From Streptomyces sp. NBC_00239 (GTDB lineage: Bacteria; Actinomycetota; Actinomycetes; Streptomycetales; Streptomycetaceae): a stretch of 64,000 bases of DNA. The notes under the pieces are model-generated. The model ran no database searches. It was not told where the DNA came from and was given only the letters and a program-made list of their open reading frames with translations. The position numbers and the translations under genes were made by a program. Below are positions 17,333 to 25,792 of the stretch, in pieces (the stretch's first letter is position 1; every line of letters begins with the position of its first letter). The stretch is from contig NZ_CP108095.1 in assembly GCF_036194065.1 (NCBI RefSeq), positions 5,270,001 through 5,334,000 on the forward strand, given 5' to 3'.

Positions 17333-18766
17333 ATGCGCAAGGCGCTCAGATGGCTGCTGTCACTCGTGGTGCTCATAGGTGCCGTGGGTGTGGCCGGCGC
17401 GACGGCCGGAGCGGCCACCGCCGCCGGGTCCGCCGACGGCCCGGACATCAAGGACCAGATCCTCGCCGTACCGGGGATGAGTCTCGTCGAGGAGAAGCCG
17501 TACCCGGGCTACCGCTTCTTCGTACTGAACTACACCCAGCCGGTGGACCACCGGCACCCGAAGGGCGCCAAGTTCCAGCAGCGGCTGACGCTGCTGCACA
17601 AGGACACCAACCGCCCCACCGTGTTCTTCACGTCCGGCTACAACGTGAACACGAGCCCGCGGCGCAGTGAGCCGACGACGATCATCGACGGCAACCAGGT
17701 GTCGATGGAGTACCGCTTCTTCACGCCGTCCCGCCCGGCCCCCGCCGACTGGTCCAAGCTGGACATCTGGCAGGCCGCGAGCGACCAGCACCGCATCTTC
17801 AAGGCGCTGAAGAAGATCTACCCGAAGAACTGGCTGGCCACCGGCGCCAGCAAGGGCGGCATGACCGCCACGTACTACGAGCGCTTCTACCCGCGCGACA
17901 TGAACGGTGTCGTCGCGTACGTCGCGCCCAACGACGTGGTGAACAAGGAGGACGCGGCGTACGACCGGTTCTTCGCGAAGGTCGGCACCAAGGAGTGCCG
18001 CGACCGCCTGAACGCGGTGCAGCGCGAGGCGCTGGTCCGCCGCGCGCCGCTGGAGGCCAAGTACGCGGCCGCCGCGGCCGAGAACGGCTGGACCTTCAAC
18101 ACCATCGGCAGCCTCGACAAGGCCTTCGAGGCCGTCGTCCTGGACTACACGTGGGCGTTCTGGCAGTACAGCCTGCTCACCGACTGCGCCGCCGTCCCGG
18201 CCGCCGCGACCGCGAGCGACGACGAGATCTGGGGCACGGTCGACGCGATCTCCGGCTTCTCGGCCTACACCGACCAGGGCCTGGAGACGTACACGCCGTA
18301 CTACTACCAGGCGGGCACCCAGCTCGGTTCGCCGGACATCAAGCAGCCGCACCTCAAGGGCCTGAGCCGCTACGGCTACCAGCCGCCGCGCAACTTCGTC
18401 CCGGCCGCCATCCCGATGAAGTTCCAGCCCCGGGTCATGCGTGACGTCGACCAGTGGGTGCGCGGCAACGCCCACCACATGCTCTTCGTGTACGGGCAGA
18501 ACGACCCGTGGGGTGCGGAGCCCTTCCACCTCGGCTACGGCTCCCGCGACAGCTACGTGATGACCGCCCCCGGCGCGAACCACGGTGCCAACGTCGCCAA
18601 GCTCGTCGAGTCCCAGAAGACCTTCGCCACCGCGAAGATCCTCAAGTGGGCGGGCGTGGCCCCGGCCACGGTCCTGTCGGGCGAGGCCAAGGCCCGCCCG
18701 CTGGCCAAGGCGGACGCCACGCTCGACAAGCGCGACCTGGAGCGCGAGCCGCAGCTGCGGCCGTAA
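17333..18766 (+). CDS. Secreted S37 family tripeptidyl aminopeptidase
   Basis: A 477-residue secreted peptidase of family S37 (prolyl tri/tetrapeptidyl aminopeptidase type), which trims N-terminal tripeptides from proteins outside the cell. A Sec signal (LLSLVVLIGAVGVAGATAGAATA) is followed by FFVLNYTQPVDHRHP, the nucleophile elbow TGASKGGMTATYYERFYP (~residue 175) and C-terminal segments FVYGQNDPW (Asp) and APGANHGAN (His) that complete a Ser-Asp-His triad. ATG 17333 has AAGGGGAGGG upstream. The longer reading from 17279 would hide the signal peptide. Ends in front of a perfect terminator hairpin. Confidence 0.85.
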   Translation: MRKALRWLLSLVVLIGAVGVAGATAGAATAAGSADGPDIKDQILAVPGMSLVEEKPYPGYRFFVLNYTQPVDHRHPKGAKFQQRLTLLHKDTNRPTVFFTSGYNVNTSPRRSEPTTIIDGNQVSMEYRFFTPSRPAPADWSKLDIWQAASDQHRIFKALKKIYPKNWLATGASKGGMTATYYERFYPRDMNGVVAYVAPNDVVNKEDAAYDRFFAKVGTKECRDRLNAVQREALVRRAPLEAKYAAAAAENGWTFNTIGSLDKAFEAVVLDYTWAFWQYSLLTDCAAVPAAATASDDEIWGTVDAISGFSAYTDQGLETYTPYYYQAGTQLGSPDIKQPHLKGLSRYGYQPPRNFVPAAIPMKFQPRVMRDVDQWVRGNAHHMLFVYGQNDPWGAEPFHLGYGSRDSYVMTAPGANHGANVAKLVESQKTFATAKILKWAGVAPATVLSGEAKARPLAKADATLDKRDLEREPQLRP

Positions 18767-18785
18767 CCGCCAGGGAGACCGACGA

Positions 18786-18821
18786 GGCCCCCGGAACCCG
18801 GCAGTTCGGGTTCCGGGGGCC
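18786..18821. terminator. Perfect 14-bp hairpin terminator between convergent genes
   Basis: Left arm 18786-18799 and right arm 18808-18821 pair perfectly over 14 bases with an 8-base loop, 20 bases after the peptidase stop. There is no T-run, normal for Streptomyces. The symmetric stem can serve both the peptidase gene and the convergent GH3 gene. Confidence 0.75.
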
Positions 18822-18908
18822 TTCCCGTGCCCGGACCCGGCGCGCCCGCAAGCGAATACGCCCGTACGCCGACGAGCCCGTACGCCGGTGCGCCCGGGCG
18901 TCGGGACC

Positions 18909-20792
18909 TCAGTACGTCAGGCCGTGGCCGAGGGGGAACTGCCCGGAGACAGGGACCGGCAGCCGGCCCGCGGGGCTGCTGCGGCCGGCCAGGACGCGGG
19001 CCGCGGCACGCAGTTCCACATCGGTCCACGCGTACGTGGCCAGCACCGCGGCCGTCCGCGGCAGCCGGGCCGCGTCGTAGGGGTTGCGGACCGCGAGCAC
19101 GACCACCGGCACCCCCGTCGCCACGAGCTCCCGCACCAGGGCGTGCTGCGCCCCGGCTCCCGTCCCGCCTGCCGCCGCGTCCGCCTTGCCGTCCGCCTTG
19201 CCGTCCGTCTTCCCGTCCGTCTTCCCTTCCGGCTCCGGGACGTTGTACGTCAGCACCAGCACGGCGTCCTGGCCGCGGGCGGCCGCCACCGCCGCCGCGA
19301 CGGCCGGTCCGGTGGGGGCGAGGCCGGTCGGCGCCAGTGCCGTCGTGAAGCCGAGCGCGGCCAGCTCGCGGGCCAGCACGGCCGTCGGCGGGCCGGTGGT
19401 GCCGGTCGGGGAGACCGGGTCGGCGCCGGTGACCAGCAGCCGGGGCCGGGCGGCCGGGGAGAGCGGCAGCACGCCGTCCGGGTTGGCGAGCAGGGTGGTC
19501 GTGCCGGCCGCGATCTCGTCGGCCGCGGCCAGGTGGGCGGGGCTGCCCACCCGGGCGGACACCTGCCCGGGGCGGGTGAACGGCTCGGTGAACAGGCCGC
19601 GCCGCGCCTTCAGCGTGAGGATCCGCAGGACCGAAGCGGCGATCCGCTCCTCGGACAGCTCCCCGGACCGGACCGCCGCCAGCACGGACCGGACGGCCAG
19701 CCGCAGGTCCGGCGGGTTCAGTAGCTGGTCGCAGCCCGCCTTGAGGGCCAGCACCGGCACCCGGTCGTCCCCGTACTTCTGCCGTACGCCGGCCATGTCG
19801 AGGGCGTCGGTGACCACCACCCCCCGGAAGCCGAGGCGCTCGCGCAGGATGCCGGTGACGATCGGCCGGGACAGGGTGGCCGGATCCCCCGAGGGATCCA
19901 GCGCGGGGAAGACGATGTGCGCGGTCATCACCGCGTCCGCGCCGGCCTCGACGGCCGCGCGGAACGGCGGCTCGTCCAGCTCCTCCCACTGCGCGCGGGT
20001 GTGCCGCATCACCGGCAGCCCGAGGTGGCTGTCGGTCTCGGTGTCGCCGTGCCCCGGGAAGTGCTTGGCGGTCGCGGCGACCCCGGACCGCTGGTAGCCG
20101 CGGACCTGGGCGGCCACCAGCGCGGCCACCGCGGCCGGGTCCGAGCCGAACGACCGTACGCCGATGACCGGGTTGGCCGGGTTCACGTTGACGTCCGCGA
20201 CCGGCGCGTAGTCCTGCCGGATGCCCAGCGCGGCGAGTTCCGCGCCGGCGATCCGGGCGGCCCGCCCGGCGGCGGTGGCGGAACCGGCCGCGCCGAGCGC
20301 CATCGCCCCCGGGAACAGGGTGGCGGGCCGGCCGATCCGGGCGACGATCCCGTGCTCCTGGTCGGTGGACAGCAGCAGCGGGACGCCGGCCGGCCCGGCC
20401 AGCGCGGCCCGCTGCAAGCCGTCGGAGAGGCCCGCGATCTGCGCCGGGTCCCGGGTGTTGTGGGCCCACGCGAAGTAGACGACCCCGCCCAGGTGGTAGG
20501 CGGAGACCACCTCGGCGGCGCTGCGCACGCCGAACTGCGCCAGGTTGGCCTGGGCGTCGGCCGGGTCGGGGTCGGTCGCACTGTGCCCGTACACGCGGGT
20601 GACGAACAGTTGACCGACCTGCTCGGCCGGGCTCATCAGTCCGACCAGGCGGCGCAGCCGGGCCGCGTCGGGCGTCCGGCGGATGCCCCGGGGGGCGGGT
20701 GCGGAAGGGGGCGCGGAGGCGGGCCCGGCGGCCGTGACGGCCGCCATGGCGGCCGCGGCGAGCAGGGCGCGGCGGGAGGCGTGGTACGGCAC
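18909..20792 (-). CDS. Secreted glycoside hydrolase family 3, beta-N-acetylhexosaminidase type
   Basis: A 627-residue precursor with a Tat-like or Sec leader (SRRALLAAAAMAAVTAAG). The GH3 N-terminal barrel carries the NagZ-type histidine motif KHFPGHGDTETDSH (~residues 225-238) and the nucleophile Asp in VVVTDALDM (~residue 313). A C-terminal alpha/beta domain (~residues 415-620) follows. The KHFPGHGxTxxDSH signature marks N-acetyl-beta-glucosaminidases, which act on peptidoglycan or chitin fragments. Oddity: a four-fold DGK repeat (GKTDGKTDGKADGKAD, ~residues 525-540) inside the C-terminal domain, from a 12-bp tandem repeat. Monocistronic. Confidence 0.85.
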   Translation of the reverse strand: MPYHASRRALLAAAAMAAVTAAGPASAPPSAPAPRGIRRTPDAARLRRLVGLMSPAEQVGQLFVTRVYGHSATDPDPADAQANLAQFGVRSAAEVVSAYHLGGVVYFAWAHNTRDPAQIAGLSDGLQRAALAGPAGVPLLLSTDQEHGIVARIGRPATLFPGAMALGAAGSATAAGRAARIAGAELAALGIRQDYAPVADVNVNPANPVIGVRSFGSDPAAVAALVAAQVRGYQRSGVAATAKHFPGHGDTETDSHLGLPVMRHTRAQWEELDEPPFRAAVEAGADAVMTAHIVFPALDPSGDPATLSRPIVTGILRERLGFRGVVVTDALDMAGVRQKYGDDRVPVLALKAGCDQLLNPPDLRLAVRSVLAAVRSGELSEERIAASVLRILTLKARRGLFTEPFTRPGQVSARVGSPAHLAAADEIAAGTTTLLANPDGVLPLSPAARPRLLVTGADPVSPTGTTGPPTAVLARELAALGFTTALAPTGLAPTGPAVAAAVAAARGQDAVLVLTYNVPEPEGKTDGKTDGKADGKADAAAGGTGAGAQHALVRELVATGVPVVVLAVRNPYDAARLPRTAAVLATYAWTDVELRAAARVLAGRSSPAGRLPVPVSGQFPLGHGLTY

Positions 20793-20871
20793 GCGGGCAC
20801 GCTACTGCCGGGCCGGGCCCGGGCGCCGGGGGACACCCCCGGCGTCCCCCGGACGCGCTACCGGGGGCGCG

Positions 20872-21822
20872 TCAGCGGGGCCGCGTGGCGGCTGCCCGGG
20901 GACGCGGGTGCGGGTCGGGGTAGCCGGCCGGCGGCCAGTGCGCCTGGAGGGTCCGTACCGCCTCGGTGATGGCGGGGCGGCGGGCGGCGCCGGTCCGCCA
21001 CAGCGCGTAGAGCCGCCGCGAAGGGACCGGCTCCAGCGGGACGGCGACCGCCCCGGCCGGCAGCGGGCCGCTGCCCAGCCGCGGCATCACCGCCACCCCG
21101 AGCCCGGCCGCGACGAGCGCGACCTGGGTGTGGTTCTCCGCGACGACGTGCGCGATGTCCGGCTGGAAGCCGACGCCGCGCAGGGTCCGCACCAGCCAGT
21201 CGTGGCACACCTGGCCGGGCGGCTGGACGATCCACCGCTGCCCGCCGAGGTCGGCCCGCCGGACCCGCGGCATCCGGGTGAAGGGGTGGCCTTCGGGCAC
21301 CAGCAGGTCGCACAGGTCGTCGCCGATGACGGCCTGTTCGACGCCTTCGGGGGTGGGCAGCCGGGTGATGTCCCAGTCGTGGGTCACGGCCAGGTCGGTG
21401 ACCCCCTGGGCGACCAGGTCCATCGACAGGTGCGGGTCGACCTCGGTGAGGCCGACCTCCAGGGAGTCGTGGTTGCGGGCCAGTTCCGCCAGCACCCCGG
21501 GCAGCAGGCCGCGCGCGGCGGAGGCGAAGGCGGCGACCCGCAGCCGCCCGCTGGGCCGCCCGCGGCGCTCCTCCAGCGTGGTCTCGGCCCGCTCCACGAT
21601 GGCGAGGAGCTCCTGCGCGGTCGCGGCCAGGTGCCGGGCCTCCTCGGTGAGGGCGACCCCGCGGCCCCGGCGTTCGAGCAGGGTGGTGCGGGTCTCGCGC
21701 TCCAGCTTGGCGATCTGCTGGGAAACGGCGGAGGCGGTGTAGCCGAGTGCTTCGGCGGCGGCGCCGACCGAGCCGTGGACGGAGACGGCGTGCAGGGCGC
21801 GCAGCCGGGACAGATCGAGCAT
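20872..21822 (-). CDS. LysR family transcriptional regulator
   Basis: A 316-residue LTTR. The N-terminal winged helix has LSRLRALHAVSVHGSVGAAAEALGYTASAVSQQIAKLER; the C-terminal substrate-binding domain spans ~residues 90-295. ATG 21822 is chosen because TAGGGT (minus strand, 21830-21835) lies 7 bases upstream as a leaderless -10 and the HTH begins at once; the open frame to 21945 is extra. Divergent from an EamA transporter 108 bases away, with a perfect 12-bp inverted repeat at 21851-21879 between the two. It very probably controls that exporter; the co-inducer is unknown. Confidence 0.85.
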   Translation of the reverse strand: MLDLSRLRALHAVSVHGSVGAAAEALGYTASAVSQQIAKLERETRTTLLERRGRGVALTEEARHLAATAQELLAIVERAETTLEERRGRPSGRLRVAAFASAARGLLPGVLAELARNHDSLEVGLTEVDPHLSMDLVAQGVTDLAVTHDWDITRLPTPEGVEQAVIGDDLCDLLVPEGHPFTRMPRVRRADLGGQRWIVQPPGQVCHDWLVRTLRGVGFQPDIAHVVAENHTQVALVAAGLGVAVMPRLGSGPLPAGAVAVPLEPVPSRRLYALWRTGAARRPAITEAVRTLQAHWPPAGYPDPHPRPRAAATRPR

Positions 21823-21850
21823 GGCCGCCACCCTAGGCTGTCGCACGGCG

Positions 21851-21879
21851 GGTTGGATGAAGAGATGCTTCATCCAACC
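21851..21879. promoter_or_regulatory. Perfect inverted repeat, probable LysR operator
   Basis: GGTTGGATGAAG (21851-21862) and its exact complement (21868-21879) are separated by 5 bases, in the middle of the lysR/eamA divergent region. It contains the T-N11-A style dyad of LysR recognition boxes (ATGAAG-N5-CTTCAT). It overlaps the -35 area of the lysR promoter. Confidence 0.7.
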
Positions 21880-21930
21880 CTGAAGAAATCCGCGCTGGTG
21901 CTTCACGATCGCTGACCCGATGCTCGGACC

Positions 21931-22881
21931 ATGCGCCCTGTTCACATCGCACTCGCCGTGCTGGTCACCGCCCTCTGGGGGGTCAACTTCGTCGTGATCC
22001 AGATCGGTCTGGGCGAGTTCCCGCCCCTGCTCCTGTCGGCCCTGCGCTTCCTGGCCGCGGCGATCCCGGCGGTGTTCCTCGTCGGACCGCCCAAGGTCGC
22101 CTGGAAGTGGGTGGTGGCGGTCGGACTGGCGCTGGGAGTGGCCAAGTTCGGGCTGCTGTTCAGCGGGATGGACGCGGGCATGCCGGCCGGGCTGTCCTCG
22201 CTGGTGCTCCAGGTCCAGGCGGTGTTCACGGTGGTCTTCGCGGCCGTGGCACTGGGGGAGCGGCCGGGCCGGCTGCGGATCGCGGGCATGGCCGTCGCGT
22301 TCGCGGGCATCGGGGTCGCGGCCGTCGACGAGGGGGCCTACGGCCCGGTGGCGGGCTTCGCGATGGTCGTAGCGGCGGCCGCCTGCTGGGGCGTGTCGAA
22401 CGTGCTGACCCGCAAGGCCTCGCCGCCGGACGCGCTCAACTTCATGGTCTGGGTGTGCGCGGTGCCGATCCTGCCGCTGCTCCTGCTGTCCCTGCTGCTG
22501 GAGGGCCCGGAGCGGGACCTGGCGGCGCTGCGGGCGATGGACTGGGGCGGGGCCGGGGTCGTCCTGTACCTCGCCTGGGTGTCCACGGTGTTCGGCTTCG
22601 GCGTGTGGGGCTACCTGCTGCGCCGCTACCCGGCCTCGTCGGTCGCGCCGTTCTCCCTGCTGGTGCCGGTGTTCGGGATGGGCTCGGCGGCGCTGGTGCT
22701 GGGTGAGGAGGTCCGGGGGCTGCGCTGGCTGGCCGCGCTGCTGCTGGTGGGAGGCGTGGCCCTGACCTCCCTGGGGCCCGGACGCGCGGCCGGGCGGGCG
22801 GCGGCCGGGGGGACGGCGGCCGGGCCGGGGGGCGTCACGGGGAGCGCTCGTGCAGCCTCAGCCGCCAGTCCTGCCCGGTGA
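21931..22881 (+). CDS. EamA/DMT-family transporter
   Basis: A 316-residue membrane protein with ten predicted segments arranged as two EamA repeats (residues ~5-140 and ~145-285), for example ALLVTALWGVNFVVIQIGL and GVSNVLTRKA at the repeat starts. Members export amino acids or other metabolites. The C-terminal ~35 residues are Gly/Ala-rich and overlap by 47 bases the 3' end of the convergent GNAT gene, which suggests the tail is dispensable. Controlled, by position, by the divergent LysR regulator. Confidence 0.85.
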   Translation: MRPVHIALAVLVTALWGVNFVVIQIGLGEFPPLLLSALRFLAAAIPAVFLVGPPKVAWKWVVAVGLALGVAKFGLLFSGMDAGMPAGLSSLVLQVQAVFTVVFAAVALGERPGRLRIAGMAVAFAGIGVAAVDEGAYGPVAGFAMVVAAAACWGVSNVLTRKASPPDALNFMVWVCAVPILPLLLLSLLLEGPERDLAALRAMDWGGAGVVLYLAWVSTVFGFGVWGYLLRRYPASSVAPFSLLVPVFGMGSAALVLGEEVRGLRWLAALLLVGGVALTSLGPGRAAGRAAAGGTAAGPGGVTGSARAASAASPAR

Positions 22882-23344
22882 GGGACACTCCGAACGAGCG
22901 GTGCGGCTTCTCCGCGACGAGGGTGAAGCCGGCCCGCCGGTAGAGCACGCGGGCCGCGTCCAGGACGTCGTTGGTCCACAGGACCAGTTCGCGGTAGCCG
23001 GCCTCGCGGGCGAACGAGACGACCGCGTCGACCAGTTGCGCGCCGATCCCGAGGCCGCGGCCGGCCGGGTCGACGAGCAGCAGCCGCAGCCGCGCGGTGC
23101 CCGGCGCGTCGTCGCGCACGCACATGACGGACCCGACCGGGCGCCCGTCGAGCTCGGCGATCCAGACCCGTTCCAGGTGGGGGTCGTGGTCCTGGGCGAA
23201 GTCCGCGACGATACGTGCGACCAGGCCCTCGAAGTCGGTGTTCCAGCCGTACTCGGCGGCATACAGCGCGCCGTGCCGCTGCACGATCCACCCCAGATCG
23301 CCGGGCTCCGGGTCACGCAGCCTGACGGTGTCGTGTGGCCCCAT
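22835..23344 (-). CDS. GNAT family N-acetyltransferase
   Basis: A 169-residue GNAT. The acetyl-CoA loop is visible as LLLVDPAGRGLGIGAQLVD (motif A, ~residues 88-106) and the C-terminal VLWTNDVLDAARVLYRRAGF (motif B). The family transfers acetyl groups to amines; the acceptor is unknown. N-terminal LRDPEPGDLGWIVQRHGALYA matches GNATs often found fused to or beside MarR regulators, but no MarR gene is here. TACGCT (minus strand, 23352-23357) 7 bases before ATG 23344 indicates a leaderless mRNA. The 3' end overlaps the transporter gene. Confidence 0.85.
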   Translation of the reverse strand: MGPHDTVRLRDPEPGDLGWIVQRHGALYAAEYGWNTDFEGLVARIVADFAQDHDPHLERVWIAELDGRPVGSVMCVRDDAPGTARLRLLLVDPAGRGLGIGAQLVDAVVSFAREAGYRELVLWTNDVLDAARVLYRRAGFTLVAEKPHRSFGVSLTGQDWRLRLHERSP

Positions 23345-23403
23345 GGGGCCGAGCGTACCCGGTGACCGCGAACGCGCACCGGGCCGACGAACCAGGAGCG
23401 GAA

Positions 23404-24471
23404 ATGGCCGACAGGACGGGCGGACCGGGCGGGGCCGGCACAGCTGGCGGGACGGGCAGCACCGGGGGCACGGGCGGTACCGGCAGTGCCGGCGGTACGG
23501 GCGGGGCCGGCAAGGCGGCGGGAGGCGGTACGGGAGACCAGTGGCGGGTCGACTTCGACGCGGAGGTGGTGTTCAGCAACGGCGGCGCGCTGCAGACGCA
23601 GGGCTTCCGCCTCGACATCCCCGGCGACGCCATCGGCGACGAGGAACTCGGCGAACTCCTGGTCCGCCACCTGGGCCTGCTGATGGTGGGCGCCACGAAG
23701 ATCACGCGCAAGCGGCTGATCAGAGAACCCCACAAGGGCTCCCGCAACACCGCGGCGGGCCCGGCCCGCCCCCGCACCACCGACCTGACGTCCCCCACCA
23801 CCAGAGCCACCTGGCCCCCCGCCGAACCACCGGCCACCGAGGCCGCGCTCCGGGGTGACGGGCCTGGGGATGATGGGCTTGGGGGTGATGGGCCTGGGGG
23901 TGACGAGCTCGGGGGTGACGGGCCTGGGGGTGACGGGCCTGGGGGTGACCGGGCTGAGGGTGACGAGCTTGGGGGTGACGAGCTTGGGGGTGACCGGCCT
24001 GGGGGTGACGGGCGTGAGGGTGACCAGCAGGGAGGTGACGGGTCCGGGGGTGGCGCGGGTCCGGGTGGCCGCCGGGCCGGCGGGGGGCCCGAGTTGGCGG
24101 ACCTCGTGGACCTGCCCGTGGTGCTGGTCCGGCTGACGGGCGCGGCGGAGCCGGTCGCCGACCGGCTGGCCCTGGCGCCCTTCCGGCTCGCCGGACAGGC
24201 GGTCGTCATCGAGACGGGCCGGCCCGACGGGCCGTACCTCACCGAGGAGGCGGTCGCGCTGCTCGCGGGGCAGGGCGCCGTGCTCGTCGCCACGGACGGC
24301 ACGTGCCGTACGGGGGCTGTCGCCGATGCGCTGGGCGTGGCCGGGGTGCCCCTGGTCACCGGGCTGACCGGTCTGGCCGCGCTGCCCGCCGAGGGCGCCC
24401 GCCTCCACGTGGTCCCCACCCCCAACCCCGCCTACACCCGGGTCTACGCCGTCACCCCACCCCCCAACTGA
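23404..24471 (+). CDS. Repeat-rich hypothetical protein with cyclase-like C-terminal part
   Basis: A 355-residue protein in four parts. Residues ~5-45 are almost only Gly, Thr and Ala (GGTGGTGSAGG-like). Residues ~48-118 form a folded-looking domain (WRVDFDAEVVFSNGGALQTQ, HLGLLMVG). Residues ~150-220 are pentapeptide repeats of GGDGP/GGDEL type from a 15-bp DNA repeat. Residues ~230-355 (DLPVVLVRLTG, RLAGQAVVIETGRPDGPY, HVVPTP) resemble the C-terminal half of cyclase/kynurenine-formamidase-like hydrolases but lack their metal-binding HxGTHxD motif. AGGAG precedes ATG 23404. Function unknown; catalytic activity doubtful. Confidence 0.6.
   Translation: MADRTGGPGGAGTAGGTGSTGGTGGTGSAGGTGGAGKAAGGGTGDQWRVDFDAEVVFSNGGALQTQGFRLDIPGDAIGDEELGELLVRHLGLLMVGATKITRKRLIREPHKGSRNTAAGPARPRTTDLTSPTTRATWPPAEPPATEAALRGDGPGDDGLGGDGPGGDELGGDGPGGDGPGGDRAEGDELGGDELGGDRPGGDGREGDQQGGDGSGGGAGPGGRRAGGGPELADLVDLPVVLVRLTGAAEPVADRLALAPFRLAGQAVVIETGRPDGPYLTEEAVALLAGQGAVLVATDGTCRTGAVADALGVAGVPLVTGLTGLAALPAEGARLHVVPTPNPAYTRVYAVTPPPN
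23853..24045. repeat. 15-bp tandem repeat array inside a coding region
   Basis: About thirteen copies of GGGGGTGACGGGCCT and variants (ending GAGCTT, GGGCTG, CAGCAG) follow in frame, encoding Gly-Gly-Asp-x-x pentapeptides. The opposite strand and other frames are also open here, giving long spurious reading frames. Confidence 0.8.
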
Positions 24472-24613
24472 CCCCAGCCCCACCACCGCCCGGTGGCCCA
24501 ACCTCCCAGCCTCACCGGCCCCCTGGAGCACACCCCCCGGCTTCGCCGGTGCCCTGGGCATCAGCAGCCTCGCCAACGCCCTGAGGTGAACCTCGGCCTG
24601 AGCGGGGCACATC

Positions 24614-24728
24614 CAGCCTCGCCGGCGTTTGAGGCGCGGGGTCTGGGGCGGAGCCCCAGGACTGCAACCCGGCTGGCGCCGGGCACCGGGCTCCGCCCGG
24701 ACCCGCGCCTCAAACGCCGGCGAGGCTG
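24614..24728. repeat. Perfect 27-bp inverted repeat with nested hairpins (Streptomyces intergenic repeat)
   Basis: Arms 24614-24640 and 24702-24728 are exact reverse complements (core GCCGGCGTTTGAGGCGC). Inside lies a 7-bp hairpin (24643-24659, CTGGGGC/GCCCCAG) and further GC dyads. No gene lies between 24472 and 25003. Sequences with this core are, as far as I recall, common between Streptomyces genes. The element sits between convergent genes and may act as a bidirectional terminator. Confidence 0.7.
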
Positions 24729-24734
24729 AAGGTT

Positions 24735-24880
24735 GCCCCTCAGGGCACCGGCGAGGCTGGAGTTGGTCCCTCAGGGCATCGGGGAGTGGGGGTCGCCCCT
24801 CAGGGCACCGGCGAGGCTGGAGTTGGTCCCTCAGGGCATCGGGGAGTGGGGGTCGCCCCTCAGGGCACCGGCGAGGCTGG
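24735..24880. repeat. 60-bp direct tandem repeat (about 2.4 copies)
   Basis: Unit 24735-24794 is repeated at 24795-24854 with no visible mismatch and begins a third time at 24855-24880. Each unit holds two related sub-blocks (CCTCAGGGCACCGG and CCTCAGGGCATCGG). It lies in the gene-free interval after the inverted repeat and shows no coding signal. Confidence 0.85.
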
Positions 24881-25003
24881 GGATTGCCGCCAAGCCAAAG
24901 GGTTGCCCTCGGGCAGTCGGAGAGGCTGGAGGTGCGCCACAGTCAGCCGGCGGGGCCAGGCGGTGGCCGAGGCCGAAGTCCGCCGCAAACCCCGGCGGCG
25001 CCG

Positions 25004-25537
25004 CTACGGCTTCCTGGCGCCGCCGCCAAGGATCTGGCCCAGCAGATCACCGAGCCCACCGCCGCCGCCACCGGCGGCACCGGCACCGGCCCCACCGCCG
25101 GCCCCGCCGGCACCGGCGCCCCCCTTGCCGGCGGCCCGCTTCGCGAAGACCGCCATCAGCACCGGGATCAGCAGCTCGATCACCCGGGTGACGGCCGGCG
25201 CCGGGATGCCGGTCTTCTTGGACACCGCGTTGGCCACCGGCTTGCTCACCTTGGCGAGTACCCCCGCCATCAGCCCGCCGCCCAGCAGCCCGCCACCCAG
25301 CGTGGCCACGCCCTGGAGCGGCGGTTCGGACACCTCCGCGAACGCCTGGCGGACCTCGGCGCCTTCGTCGTCGTCCGCGCCCGCCTTCTCCTGGAGTCCG
25401 CCGGTGAGGGCGCCGACGGTCGTGCCGACCACGTTCCGGGCGCCGTCGTCGTCGGTGCCGAGGAGCCCGGCGATCTCGGTGAGCCGGTCGTCGCCGAGCT
25501 CTTGGAGCACGTCCTTCTCGAGGGAGTCATCGCTCAT
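25004..25537 (-). CDS. DUF937 domain protein
   Basis: A 177-residue acidic-then-glycine-rich protein. It begins with SLEKDVLQELGDDRLTEIAGLLGTD, the DUF937 pattern, has a Gly-rich LGGGLLGGGLMAGVLAKV stretch, the TGIPAPAVTRVIELLIPVLMAV segment (possibly membrane-associated) and a tail of Gly/Ala repeats ending LLGQILGGG. The family is of unknown function. ATG 25537 is supported by TAGCGT (minus strand, 25545-25550) as a leaderless -10; an upstream in-frame start at 25573 is less likely. Monocistronic. Confidence 0.75.
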   Translation of the reverse strand: MSDDSLEKDVLQELGDDRLTEIAGLLGTDDDGARNVVGTTVGALTGGLQEKAGADDDEGAEVRQAFAEVSEPPLQGVATLGGGLLGGGLMAGVLAKVSKPVANAVSKKTGIPAPAVTRVIELLIPVLMAVFAKRAAGKGGAGAGGAGGGAGAGAAGGGGGGLGDLLGQILGGGARKP

Positions 25538-25792
25538 GGCTGAAACGCTACGTCTGTCCGGATTTGGCGGCACCTTGGGTCAAGGAAACATAAAAACGGA
25601 ATCCGCCGTGCAACCGTCGGCCCCGGACGGCGGTCGTACTGTGCGTCGGCGCTTCCGGGAGGGATCCGGGGGGATCGGGAAGCCCGACGGGGGAGGGGAA
25701 ACCGCGAGGGGGTTGCGGCCGCGAGGCCGGGACCCCCTCGATGTTTTCCACAGGCCGAACGGGCTGTCGGCGTACGGCGGTAACGTCTGGGC

